DNA of 64,000 bases from Wuchereria bancrofti (taxonomy: Eukaryota > Nematoda > Chromadorea > Rhabditida > Onchocercidae). The stretch's first letter is position 1. Each line of letters starts with the position of its first letter. The translations under genes and the position numbers were made by a program. The stretch is from positions 6,200,495-6,264,494 of the forward strand of contig SSBO01000003.1 in the NCBI GenBank assembly GCA_005281725.1. The letters are read 5' to 3'. Shown here in pieces: positions 49,550 to 61,399 of the stretch. The notes beneath the pieces are model-generated. The model did not search any database. It was not told the DNA's origin and saw only the letters and a program-made list of their open reading frames with translations.

Positions 49550-52424
49550 TCATTGCTGATAACCAAATGCTTGATGAGTGGCGCTGCTGTCCAACTTGTG
49601 TCTATTTGAGCCTCGTTCTCGTGATATATCAGATAGCTCACTTGGTGCTACCTCATACTGTTCCTCATCTTGTAATGATTTTCTGTCGTCTCCTACCTTC
49701 TCGTTACGCACGGGAAGTAAATACGGTTCTTGTAAGCCTTGATATTCCGAAGCCACTTTTAGTCTTGACTCTTGTTGAACATTCTCATCAATTATTTCCT
49801 GTTTGCTCTTCATCCTTTCTGTATGTGGTTGTCGACGAGACATATCGGCTATAACTACCTCAGTATCCTGACATACACATGTTCCAGGAGTTCCTAAACT
49901 TTCACATTACATGATATTTCTAGAGCTCTTTTCGTAATATTTTGGAATGCTTTCTCTCTTGACATTTCATTTTAGTTTCAAAACACCAATATTTCGAGTA
50001 AAGCTAAAATCAATCGGTATCGGCTTTTTATATGGAACAAACCTGATGGTCCTTGCTCTCCCCTAGGTCCTGGTGCACCAGGTGGTCCGATTGCACCGGG
50101 TGGTCCTGGTGGTCCTGGCCAACCCTTTTCACCTGGAGGTCCAGTATAGCCATCTTCACCATTTGATCCTGCAAAATCGTTAAGCCTTTCGTAATTTTTC
50201 GTCATTTCAAAACAAAGAAAAAATAATATTAGTTCGATGTATTCTTCCTAATGACAAATTCCTATTCAAAATAAACAAACCTGGATAACCGGGTGGTCCC
50301 CATGGTCCTGGATCACCTGGATCACCTGGAGGACCAGGAATAACATGTGCATGAGGAGTGAAACCTTTGTCACCAGGTGGTCCAGCAGGACCATCTGGAC
50401 CAGCGGGACCTGGTGGTCCATCTTCACCAGGCTTACCACGCAATCCATCAGCACCTCAAAAAGAAATTTAGAAAAACAATTCTTATTCTCCAAATTTCCT
50501 ATTTTCTTATTCTCTGTAAATGCTCAAATTGTATAAAATACATATTTTAACACAAATTATAAACATAACACAAATTGTAAAATATAACCCTAAATACCAC
50601 TAAAAAATAGTGAAGTTACCGGGTTTCCCAGGTATGCCAGGATCTCCTGGATCACCTGGGAATCCAGGATGCCCAGGTACACCACGTGGACCTTGCGGGC
50701 AGGGAAGACACGGTGGTGGTTCGAATATTCTTTCTGGAATACAAGATGCATTCGGTGTGGCACCAGGCCTGCCAGGTGCGCCGTCTGGACCAGGACTTCC
50801 AGGAAGTCCTGGCAGGCCAGCATCACCTGGTGCTCCTCGTTCACCAGGTATACAGCATGCTAAAAAATGATGAGATATAGTTTTTCTCTCTAAAATAATT
50901 TCAATATCTATTTCCATTATTTTATCATAGTGATAATTTTTTATCAACAAACAATCTAAAAACTAAAACTATGGAGATTTGAAAAATTTTTGCTTATCCT
51001 TGTACATCAATTTCAATGCAAATCTTATGCATTTAAAGTTGACATTAAACGAGCAGACTTTTTTAAGTTTCTAAAGAGATGAATAAAAATAATAGGACAG
51101 AGACAGACCAGGACATTCCTGGAAAGAGACGTGTTCCGTGAAAAGCGTTGTTGGGTTGAAACCGCTGTAATGCGATACATCTCGCCTTGTTCGATTTGGA
51201 TTCACTCTTTGTATCGTTGATAGCTCTTCCTCCAAATCGTGTGTCGCACTCTGTAAATATTTACTCTTTTTTTAAATTTTGATTAAATTTTCTTAATATT
51301 TGATTTAATATTTAAGTTAAGTGATTAATTCAATTCAAAATGTTATTTCCATTTCTTATAAGTACAAAAAAGAAATCTTATTTCTCAAATTTAGTAATTT
51401 CTACACTGAGATACAAATATTCTACAATTGCCAGGAAAATTAATGGAAAGAAGTGGTCAAGCAGAATTAATTACTTCAATCCTGAAGGTACGCGGTCCAT
51501 TTACTATTTTCTTTTAGTCTATTTGATTACTTTAGCATATTTCATTGAATTTTCTCATTTGACACACTTAGAGGTAAATACAGCATTTTCTCATATCTGA
51601 ACACTGAAACCGGAAGTTTCCAGTAACCAAGAGTTCCAACTGAATTTTTCCGAAGAAGATACTTTCAACTTGATGCAAACCTGACAGAAGTGCGACAAAA
51701 AATTGAATTAATGAAAACATTAAATCAATGATGACTATATCAAGTCTTATTCTCATTCATTCTCTGACTGGAAACTTCTAATTTTGTGCCTTTCATTAGT
51801 CGTAAAGTTCACTTTCAATCATTACTGTTTTTGCATTTCAGCAACACAGCATGTTACGAACTGTGTTGTTGTGTTGCTTTTTAGCTTCTATTTCTTTCGA
51901 AATCAGCTAATCATTAGCTTCCTTTAGAGTTATGTATTATCCTTGTTCTCGTAGACTGATAAGCTTTGGACAGTTTTGAGAAACGGAATGTGTTAACTAT
52001 TTAATGGAATCAGTTTCAGATGTCTGTTGGAAATAAATTCATATATTTCATATATTTTTAAAATTTTATAGAAGAAACAAATAGGTGACTGATTTCAAAG
52101 TTGTATCAACGCGATTTCGATATTTTGATGGTTTCGTAAACTTTCTCTTGCGTCGCGAAAAAAAAAAGCTAAACATACTTCGCAGAAGGCGAAATCCTGT
52201 CTGGTGAATGTTCCCATGTTGTTGACAAAATTATATGCGGATGGCGCTACAAGACAAAGGGTTAACAAGCTGGAAATACTTAGGGTACTTGCGACAGAGA
52301 TAATACATTTGAAGGCACGTTCACGACGAACTTCTACCACACTGCTATTCACCATGTTGCATTTGGTGTCACTCGAACTGCCAGACAGACGTCCCACATA
52401 GACAGTGTCACTTCTTGGTTTCAT
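49550..52424 (-). CDS. Nematode cuticle collagen with long C-terminal tail
   Basis: Six exons, 5' to 3': 52424-52179, 51250-51109, 50859-50620, 50454-50281, 50168-50043 and 49893-49550, about 423 residues with consistent phases. Exon 1 has a short cytosolic head, the basic VRRERAFK motif and a membrane/signal-anchor helix ([20 protein letters not shown]). Exon 2 carries a subtilisin-type processing site NRTRR|D. Gly-X-Y repeats start at [12 protein letters not shown] and run through exons 3-5, interrupted by a Cys-containing segment ([19 protein letters not shown]) and a short FTPHAHVIP break. Cys pairs flank the helices, as usual for cross-linking into trimers. After [20 protein letters not shown] the last 100 residues are charged, Gln/Glu/Arg-rich and not collagenous. 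Cuticle collagens are secreted by the hypodermis and processed and cross-linked into the cuticle. I cannot assign the orthologue. Confidence 0.93.
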
Positions 52425-52430
52425 CTCCCT

Positions 52431-52432
52431 CT
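52431..52432 (-). promoter_or_regulatory. Probable trans-splice acceptor of the collagen gene
   Basis: On the minus strand ACTCCCTGCAG lies six bases before the start ATG (52424-52422), which suits spliced-leader addition and supports this start codon. Confidence 0.55.
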
Positions 52433-55400
52433 GCAGGGAGTTCGTGCTTCAACAGTCTTGGTCCTAGAAATTTCAATTTAAATTTTTTTTTGCAATTTCA
52501 AAAATATATCACTGATATTTCACGTCTAACTGAATGCATTGATATTAGTCAGTTTTGTCTCTAATGAAATTCAATTCAAGCATTTAAAAAGCTATGAGTG
52601 ATGAACTATTGAAAGATCGAAAGGTAAAAATTGACAATTAGTAATTATAAGATTTTAGCAATACAATGAAATAATTGTTCGGTATTATACACACAATTTT
52701 ATTTTTCTAACTAATAATGCATGAAATAATTTTGATGGTAATAGCCGATAAAAGGAAATTATGAACATGAAATTTTTTCTTAAAGAATAGGATATTCTTT
52801 CTTCTATTCAATTTTTTGATTTTGCAAGTATGAAATTAAAATGACTTTATTGAAAAAACTTTGTTTTACATTGCTCTTGATTCTGTTATAAAAATTAAAA
52901 AATTCAAAAAAAGGATTCATGAAGTTTGTGGCGATAGTGGAAAAGTAATGCTCAAAGTGAAATTTGTTTCAGCTAACAAATTGCTTTCAGTAACACAAGA
53001 TACAACAATAGTTATTTATTTCTGTATCTCAGTTTTTAACAAGTTATGACCCATACATGCTAGCAATTGATGCTAGGGAATAAGGCAAGAAATGTTTTTT
53101 GTATTGAAATCATATTTTGAATTTAAATTATTCAAAATGGCATTGTTCAAAAAGCATAATTTGTTAAGGAAAAATTCCACGAATTAACAATAAATATTAA
53201 GAAATATTGTCCCACAAGAAAAAAGGTATCCTTTTTCTGAAGAAAGATCCGTTTCAGAAAAAGAACGATTGTTCGAATTTGTTACAAATCACTAACTACT
53301 ACACCTGCCCACCTTCAATATGCGATCGCCTATTTAGTGGAATTACAGCATTTTCTATTTGGGTATTCTTTTTTTCTTTTCTGATTCTTTGCTAGAAATG
53401 CACCACATATCAGAAAATAGGAAAAACCTCCTACTTTTTGACATCCTAAGAAGATTGATTAATTTTGGAGAACGTAAATTCTTAAATGATCTCTTCATAG
53501 CTTCCTGTTACCCTATAATGCGACATCTATTCACCCTCTTATTATTCCTATTCAACGAAAAGAACGGTTACGGAAACTGTTTTACTTGAAAATTTGAAAT
53601 AACAATTGTGTAGAATTGTTTAAAAACAAATTTATAGCTGTCAGACTAAATATTGTCATCGTATGCATAAATTTAAACTCTCAAAGATACAGAAATTGAA
53701 AAAAATGGAAGGAATGGATAAATTACTTATAACTGTTGAAGTTTGAAACTCAATCAATAATTTCAGTAAACTCGCAAAGTAACCCGTCAATACATGTGAA
53801 CATAATGGATGGACTTTATTTACGAAATCCGACTTAAATAGTTCTCATATGAAAATTATACTGCAGATGAGTCATCCGGAAGCATAACAGTGTATATTTC
53901 CGGAATTGCCTGGCGATTTTGTGTTAAAAGAAGCAGAAATCTGTTTATGTTCAGCTTCGACCTAATTAGTAGATAACACAAAAAAAAAAAAACGAAACCG
54001 TTACTTGGAAGTTAAAGTTATCAACACCTAAACAACTTGAAGTTTTTCTAAAGTTTATTTTTTTAGTTTGAACTTCAATGTGCTGCTAATTTATTAGAGT
54101 CAAGTAAGCGATAAAAAGAGGACAAAAGTAGAATGTGACAGGTTCGAAATGAGGAACTAAAATTGCGGAATATGGATGCCGAGAACAGTTAGGCGAGAGT
54201 AGGAGACGAAGAACGGCCTAAAAGGAAAATGGATGCATGCAGGATGGATTGATGAGGCATTACTGTTTCCTTTGCTCTTGCGTCCATTTGCGCTGATGAC
54301 CTATAAAGCAGTGGCAGTAATGTATCGTCATCCAATTCGGGTGTTATCTTATCCAAACTGATAGTCAGTCCCCTTCCTAAACTAAATCAAAGGGCCGATG
54401 AACTGTGTTTGTACAAATAACGACCCCTAAAACAAATCATTTGTCCTATCACATGACAACATCAAAAACTACTCCCCCAATTTCATTTCCCTTCCTCACA
54501 TTTATTTTGAATTGTCAAGAAACATTGCGTAAACAAGAAACATTTATTAGCTATACCATAATGATTCATTAATCTAATGTCACTTAAAATACTCGTCAAC
54601 AGTATCTGACTTTGAATTAATGCCATTATTCTCATTTGTCATTAATTAAATGATAGAATAACTCCTTACTAACAGAAAATTTTCAGCTTAATATTGTAAA
54701 AATAAATAGTTCCATGTTTTGAGTAAAATGTTAGCATATCACTCAGTTATTCTGGTAAAAATATTGATACTAAACATGCTACTTTATTAATCATTGGAAA
54801 TGGTCTTAATATTTATCAATATTTACAAGTTCAATTAATATTATCAGTTTCGAGTAGATAATTCATGGATGGAATCCTTAACAAGCAACATTTCAAAGAG
54901 CGTAAATTTGAATTTTTGAAACAATTTTAGCACATGGCTAACATGCAAACGCATATTTTTAAGTCATTATGATTCGACTAATTGTATGTGAGTTTATGGA
55001 AAAAAAGAAAAGTAAAAAGTTCAAACATTAACAAGTGAATGGACATGATGGAGTGAATTTCAATTTTAGTTAATAATTTAATTAACAATTTTAATTAATG
55101 TAATAAATCAAAATATGCTCCCTCTTCTACATGAAAGAATGCACAGAAGGAGAAAGGTGATAATAATGTGGCAGTGATCAGCCCAGATGACCTTTACTTT
55201 GAATTAAACCATGCGATCACTGATAATGATTGAGCCCGTTGTACGATTATAATATTGTCATCATTCACTTATCATCTCTCAATGTATGCGACAATGTAGA
55301 AGGAATAGATGTACATAGCATTAGAAGAGAAAATTGATTCAGAAGATAAGACTTTATTTCTATGATGGATCAGTGTTCCAGTGACGAAATGAATTATCGC

Positions 55401-57260
55401 TTAATTATTTAATTAAACTCATTGTTTCTCTCAAATAATTTTATTTAAGTGTTGCTACTGTGACACTGAAATTATTTATGGTTTTGAAGTACTTGAAAGA
55501 CAGTCTCGAATAGCTCTATAAATATTTAATAGGCTTTATAAAAATAGAAGGAAATAAGTGCAATTATAAAAGAAACTTTATTAATTTAAATTTTGGAAAA
55601 TCAAAATTATTAAATTCTGCAAACACTTGCTGATCTCTGTATAACTTCTCCATCATACTTCATCTAATAATGCAGTACTAATTTAATAACTGCACTAGCA
55701 ACTAATTTGATTAAAACTGATATTTTTGTAAACTATATGATTAGTTTAAAGTTTGCAAATTTTCCATCGAATCTGTCGCAAAACTCGAAATAATCTCGTG
55801 AATCTCCAGATAACTTACAAAATATATCAATAAAATTGTTTTAATCCATAATACTAAATTTCGTTTTAATTGAACATTAGAAATGTAAAACTGTTTCAAA
55901 TTATACATCATGTACGTCATCATTATTTCAACACTCATCTTCCCATTGTACTTGAGCTTATCTTCTTGTCTCGACATTTTCATTTGTTAACAAAGGGTAC
56001 GTACATTGTTTAATATGTTAAAAATTACTCCTTCGTTCCAAATCAAATTTGCTTGCAATGTCGAAATATTGTAAAGGTCTTCTAAACTGATAGCCATCCT
56101 TTGGGAAGCTACAATATTAAAACCTATCTCTTACTATATAAAGAGCAAAGATCATTTGATAGCTCCTTACTTAATAATAATGCTCTTGTTGCAAGTCAAT
56201 GTCCACTACATAAGGACTTAAATCCTTTGTCTCAATCAGTTCTAACAGTTTTTTCCTTACCAATAAGCTACGATTCGGCTGCTCTTCCTCTCTCACAATT
56301 CAGTTCATTTCACCATCAATTTATTCGTTTATCCATTTTCTTCATCTCATTCGTCGATGTTTTACTAAATTATTAGTATTGTTGCTATAGTTTAATATCT
56401 ATATATTGTGGGTGTTAGCAAATAAAATCGTTACAGCAGACCTATCATTCAATGCATTCATCTACACCAACTACAATAACAAACAAGGAAGGCCTTTGAG
56501 CATACGAAAGTTATATTCAGACTGAACCCCAACTTTCACAACAGAATCTACTAAAAATTATAATTTTATTTCATTTTTTGATAAAATCCCGTAAATGTTG
56601 AATTATTTTCTTTGTTATTGGTATGTGTAACGATGACAAGTTTCACTGCACACAGCATTTCTCATTGATGACATTTTCAATTACACGTCAGCCTGCGTGT
56701 TTGCAAAAATGTCTCTTCAATGACTGTTGACTTTACTGCTTTTTTTACACACTTCTTCTCTTGTCTTCCTCTGTCATAATTCATGTGCTTACTTTCTTTT
56801 AGTAGTCTTTTTTATGCTATTGACACGCTGATAACATCCAAAAAATTAATCACTTAAACGCAAGTAATTAATTACATAAACATACCATGCAGAAATCTGC
56901 GTGCAATTTTATTGCCGCACTGATTAGTACAGATTAGCCATCATGAAGTCCCTTATAACAATATTCATACTTTCTGCAAAATCATTTTGTAAAAAATTCA
57001 TTTGAAATATACAATCACTCAGATAAACTTGCTGTAAAATGAATTTTTCGTATCACAGCTTTTATAAAACAATCTTAAAACAATCTTTTTCTAAAACAAT
57101 CTCTTTATAAAACAATCTCGTTATTGTAATATGCTATTCGAACTGGGAAATAGGATTGTAAACCTGCAATATTCAAATAATTTTCGTGTTTCTATCATCA
57201 GATTTCACTATTGCAATTCATTTGTGCACACGTACGTTATACTTAATTTTTATGTAATTT
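52433..57260. other. 4.8-kb region between divergent collagen and arrestin genes
   Basis: No gene is supported. Frames at 52861-53049, 53359-53589 and 56101-56376 lack splice context and family resemblance. The region should contain the collagen promoter on its left and the arrestin promoter on its right. A run of TAAAACAATCT-like units occurs at about 57064-57121 (four copies). Confidence 0.5.
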
Positions 57261-57262
57261 AG
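57261..57262 (+). promoter_or_regulatory. Probable trans-splice acceptor of the arrestin gene
   Basis: TATGTAATTTAG lies nine bases before the ATG at 57272, in line with spliced-leader addition. It supports the start chosen. Confidence 0.55.
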
Positions 57263-57271
57263 ATTGTGACG

Positions 57272-60064
57272 ATGGCATCATCATCCAATATGAAAGATAC
57301 TTTTTCGGATGAAAATTTACCCTATCATGTTGATATACTTTTAAGTAAAAAAATTTACAATCCTGGTGATACGATTCATGGTGAAGTGATCTTTACACTT
57401 GAAAAAAATCTATCTTGTGATTTAATCAATGTACAACTTTTCGGTTTAATTCGAGTTTTTTGGATAGATAAAAAGGCAGGTTTTTTGTGTCAATAATATT
57501 AATTAATCTGTGACAATTTCTGAGTGATCTACTTCTGCATGTTTGCTTATTTAATAAATTTTTCTTACTTTTTTATTCAGTCACTAACCTAATCAATTAT
57601 CGGCGCTATGATTTATTGATTCCTAATTTTTAAGTTTTAAAATTAAATGCTTAGATAGGCAATGGTTGTTTCCGTCCTCTCCCTCGTGAACAAAAGAGAG
57701 TTATGATAGACGAAACAGCAATACTATGGTCCGAAGATAAAATAAATTGCAAAAAACCAACTCAGCCAACTGTTAGTTTTACTTAATTCAGAAGAAATTT
57801 CATCCTCAAGAAACTGTCTACTAAACATCGTATTTTCTTCACACATGCGAAATTTACATAGATATGACACAGATAATAATATAGGACTTTAATGTATATA
57901 GAATGCTTGAATTATATGACATGTATTAATCGAATATTTGAATTTCTATTAGCAAATATTTAAATAGGCCAGTATCAATGTGGCATATCAGACTCATTTT
58001 ATAAGTTTAAGTTTCTCATTTCAAAATTTTGTATTATATACTTTAAAATTCACTTACTAATGGGAGTTTTTTTCAAACTGTAGCTTAATGATATTTCACG
58101 ACTGTCAACAACAATCGCAATACGAGCAAACAAACACGAACGGAATGGAAATTTCCGCGGAATCGAAACTGGAAGTCATAAATTTAAATTCACATTCCAA
58201 TTACCAAAAGAAGGCCTTTACACATCGTTTGATCTTGGAAATTGTGATGGACGTGTGCGATATTGCATCAATGCAAGTCTCTTTGAAGTTTAATTCATTT
58301 ATTAAAATGCAAATTTTCAACAATATACTGCACTTATCCGAGTGCGATTCCATATTTTAGGTGCAATGCTTTTCTTATGGTTTGCTAATGCTTAAGCAAA
58401 CATTGCTGTTTCCAATCGTATGTCCAGTTGATCCGTCCGAATGTCTAGATGCACTCAAAAACAGTTATAAGAGAAAAAGAGTGGAATTCAAGAAGTGAAT
58501 CCTTATTTTACGATTTCTTTCAGTTGCTACAAAAATTCAGTTTAAATTTTCACCAGATAATATCAATTTCGCTTGTGAGTTATACTTGACTAATTTTTCA
58601 TGCTAAAGGTCATAATGAAGTATGCCTTTCTAAATTCTTTTAGAGGTTGTTACCTTGATGTTGAACTATCAGTCTCAAAACGTTGGTTGGTTCCTGGCGA
58701 GGCAATACCTGTTCAAGTATATATTGATAACAGGTATTTAACTGATGTTTGGAATCTGTTGAAATTCCGAATGACAGGTTTTTAATTTAATTTTTGAAAA
58801 TGGGCTATTTAATAGTTTTTTTTTTTGTCTGCAAAATGTTTAAAGAAAAATTTTGCATAGATCTGGCAAATCTATAAAATTTTCTCATTTATCGATACGA
58901 CAGCATGTTTTCTGCATAGCCACACATCCGTTGAAATGTGCTAAAGAATGGTTCCAGGATACGCTTGGTAAATTCATTACTATCTTTTAACTTTTCTTGT
59001 TGCATTGTAGTGACCGATCGATACTTCAGTTCTTTCAGAAATCATTTGTCTTGTTTTTCATATTAATTCTATTTAACCATCTCACAGCACCCTGCTAATT
59101 TCCTATAATAGCACTTTCATAAAGTTGATAGCAGGTGTTGGCATGGATGCACATAAAATACCGAATGGATCAAAATATAAATATGTTCCAAATTTCAACG
59201 TACCAGCTTTGATACCCGGTTTCGAGATCAATGGATGTATGACCCTCGAGTATGACCTTAAACTGGACGTTGGCTTTGATAGGATTACAATGAGCAGTGA
59301 CATGAAACATATCGTCTGTACCTTGACAGTCTGTTTTTTTTTTTGAACTTTCCATCTATTGCAATCCATTGCAATCAATTAGCGAATACTTCAAAACAAC
59401 TGTTAGTTAAGTAGTAAATTAAATGATTCTCAAGCCTGATTAAGGCTTTTTATGTGTAACATCTAGTTTCGCGTGATATCTAACACTTGCCATCATCTGC
59501 TTATTAATATTCTTAATGAAATATTCTCTTATCTAATTTTGAAAATTGTAGAATCCTTTAATAATTTTTTAAAAACAGCGAACCATTTAAAACTTGAGAG
59601 TAAACATGAATGTTTTATCCAGATACCAATTTTCATCGGGACAAGCTCCATAACAGACACAAATATTTTACAGAAATCTAAATTTCAAGAAGGTAATACT
59701 TTCAAATTTTCAAGTACCGAGGCCAAACAAAGATTTGTTTATGGGCATCAAGCAACAAAGTACTATTTTAATCAATTGTAGAAAAGAGAATTTTTAGAAG
59801 GTACGATTGCTCATATGAGATATGGAATGGAAAGATAAAAAAGGTTGAATTTTTTGAACTGAACTAACTAGAAATGAGTGTGATGATCAATTTTGCTTAG
59901 AATGAAATTTCCAATTCAATTTTTTATTTCCATCAACTTAAATGAGCTAAAACCAAAAACATTTTATAGCAGCTGTGTCACCGCCAAATTACTACGACAT
60001 CTCACCACCATCTTATGACGAGTGTTTTTCAAAGAATCCAGTTGTCAACGAAACAGCAGACTAG
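57272..60064 (+). CDS. Alpha-arrestin (ARRDC family) with two PPxY motifs
   Basis: Nine exons: 57272-57479, 57659-57771, 58084-58287, 58361-58494, 58644-58733, 58861-58967, 59135-59313, 59623-59692 and 59970-60064 (TAG), about 399 residues with consistent phases. The second exon uses the AG at 57657-57658, because the AG four bases earlier breaks the frame. The N-terminal arrestin sandwich shows KKIYNPGDTIHGEVIFTLEK, HKFKFTFQLPKEGLYTSFD and VRYCINASL. The C-terminal arrestin domain shows YLDVELSVSKRWLVPGEAIP and IDNRSGKSIKFSHLSIRQ, then IPIFIGT. The tail holds PPNYY and PPSYDE, the PPxY motifs through which alpha-arrestins bind WW domains of NEDD4-type ubiquitin ligases. The family acts as cytoplasmic or endosomal adaptors for ubiquitination and trafficking of membrane proteins. 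The C. elegans arrd genes are the nearest named group; the precise orthologue is not assigned. Confidence 0.92.
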
Positions 60065-61399
60065 TGGTAAGCATTATCAGCTTCTCCACTGATATCTATC
60101 AAATATGATATCTCGAAAATGTCCGAAAAAAGTTTAATCTCTCGTGACTGTTTCACAAAATGTTACATTCAGTGATAATTAGATTTCGTATTGTGAAGTG
60201 ACCATAATAATCAGAATATTAACAACAATAGTATCCTCAAGAAAGTATTATTTCTATGCACGTTTCATCCCAAACTTATGAAAATTGTCTTGAAATAAGT
60301 AATAGCATGTAAATTTCGACATGAAATAAATTGTTTATCGATTAGTTACAGTTAATCAGAATATTAGCGACAATAGTATCTTCAAGGAAGTGCGCAATAT
60401 TCCATTTTTTTGAAACAACTATCCTTATAAGATTGCAAGATACGCTGAAATTAGTGATATCATACGTTAATGAATTTTGATTCTGACAAACTGTGATAAC
60501 TCATAAGAAGGCATGGGTCGTAATAATTCAAATAACTTCTGAAAATATTAATTTTAGTATCAAAATGAAATCGTCAAGATTTTAAGCAGAAAAATGTGCG
60601 TGTTTTAACATCAACTATTTTAATATTTCTAATTGGAGTTGAATATAATTTGTTATTAAACAAAAAAAATATTACCAAAAAATGAAAATAATTTAGAAAA
60701 ATATCGCGGAAAGAGCTAAAAGTAAAAATGAGAAATAGCTAACGAATATTTTCACTGATATTTTGTTGAAACAACTTCGTAATTGATAGCTAGCAAAGAA
60801 TTTTAATGTTGACAAGAAGAACGTGTTGATATTGGTCGTATCAAAGTGCGGCAGAGGAATTCTTGTTGGAATAAATGAAGAAACTGTCGTTGTCACATTA
60901 AATGAATTGTCAATAAACTAAAATTAAAAATAAGAACTAAAAAAGTGGTGATTAATGTACAATTACACCCATTTCAGTAACATTCCTTATAGAATTGATT
61001 AAATTTGACAGCTTGCTGACTTTACTTCCAATCCATTCATTTTGTTTGATGGTAAACTTCGAAAAATGTATGTTTTTCTTTTTTAAGCATTCGTAGTTTT
61101 CTTAGTTTCTTTTCGAGTCAAAAATACTTGCTTACTGAATAATTATTTTTCAATATCTTATTCATCTGATAATGAAAATAATGCATTTTGCTTTTTTTTA
61201 TTAAAAAAAAATACTTTTTGATTAAGCTGTTGATAATTAAGTTATTAATGCAAATATAAGTTGAACCAACTATGAAGTTTCAAGGTTATTCAGAAAATTT
61301 GAAATTATAGCTTTCATAGTCTGATTCTAAATGTTTATATCGTAATTTCATGTCAAAAGTAAACTGATATTATCGGATTCATCGTACAAACAAGAAGAA
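60065..61399. other. Intergenic region between arrestin and the secreted-protein gene
   Basis: 1.3 kb without a recognisable exon. AATAAA at 60325-60330 could serve the arrestin transcript. A diverged duplication is present (next entry). Confidence 0.5.
60210..60480. repeat. Diverged tandem duplication, period about 144 bp
   Basis: AATCAGAATATTAACAACAA at about 60210 is repeated as AATCAGAATATTAGCGACAA at about 60354. In both, TAGTATCYTCAAGRAAGT follows and then a loosely similar segment (TTGAAATAAGTAATAGCATG against CTGAAATTAGTGATATCATA). It lies just downstream of the arrestin gene. Confidence 0.65.

Noticed and set aside
49519..49854. Plus-strand 111-codon frame over the collagen tail
   Set aside because: It is antisense to the last collagen exon, whose frame continues correctly from exon 5.
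50610..50870. Plus-strand Gly/Pro-rich frames ([13 protein letters not shown] type)
   Set aside because: They are the mirror image of the minus-strand collagen exon: GGN-CCN repeats read as Gly-Pro on both strands. Splice sites and exon phases support only the minus strand.
52861..53589. Short plus-strand frames upstream of the collagen gene
   Set aside because: No acceptor/donor pairs in phase, no recognisable motif, and ordinary length for chance frames in this composition.
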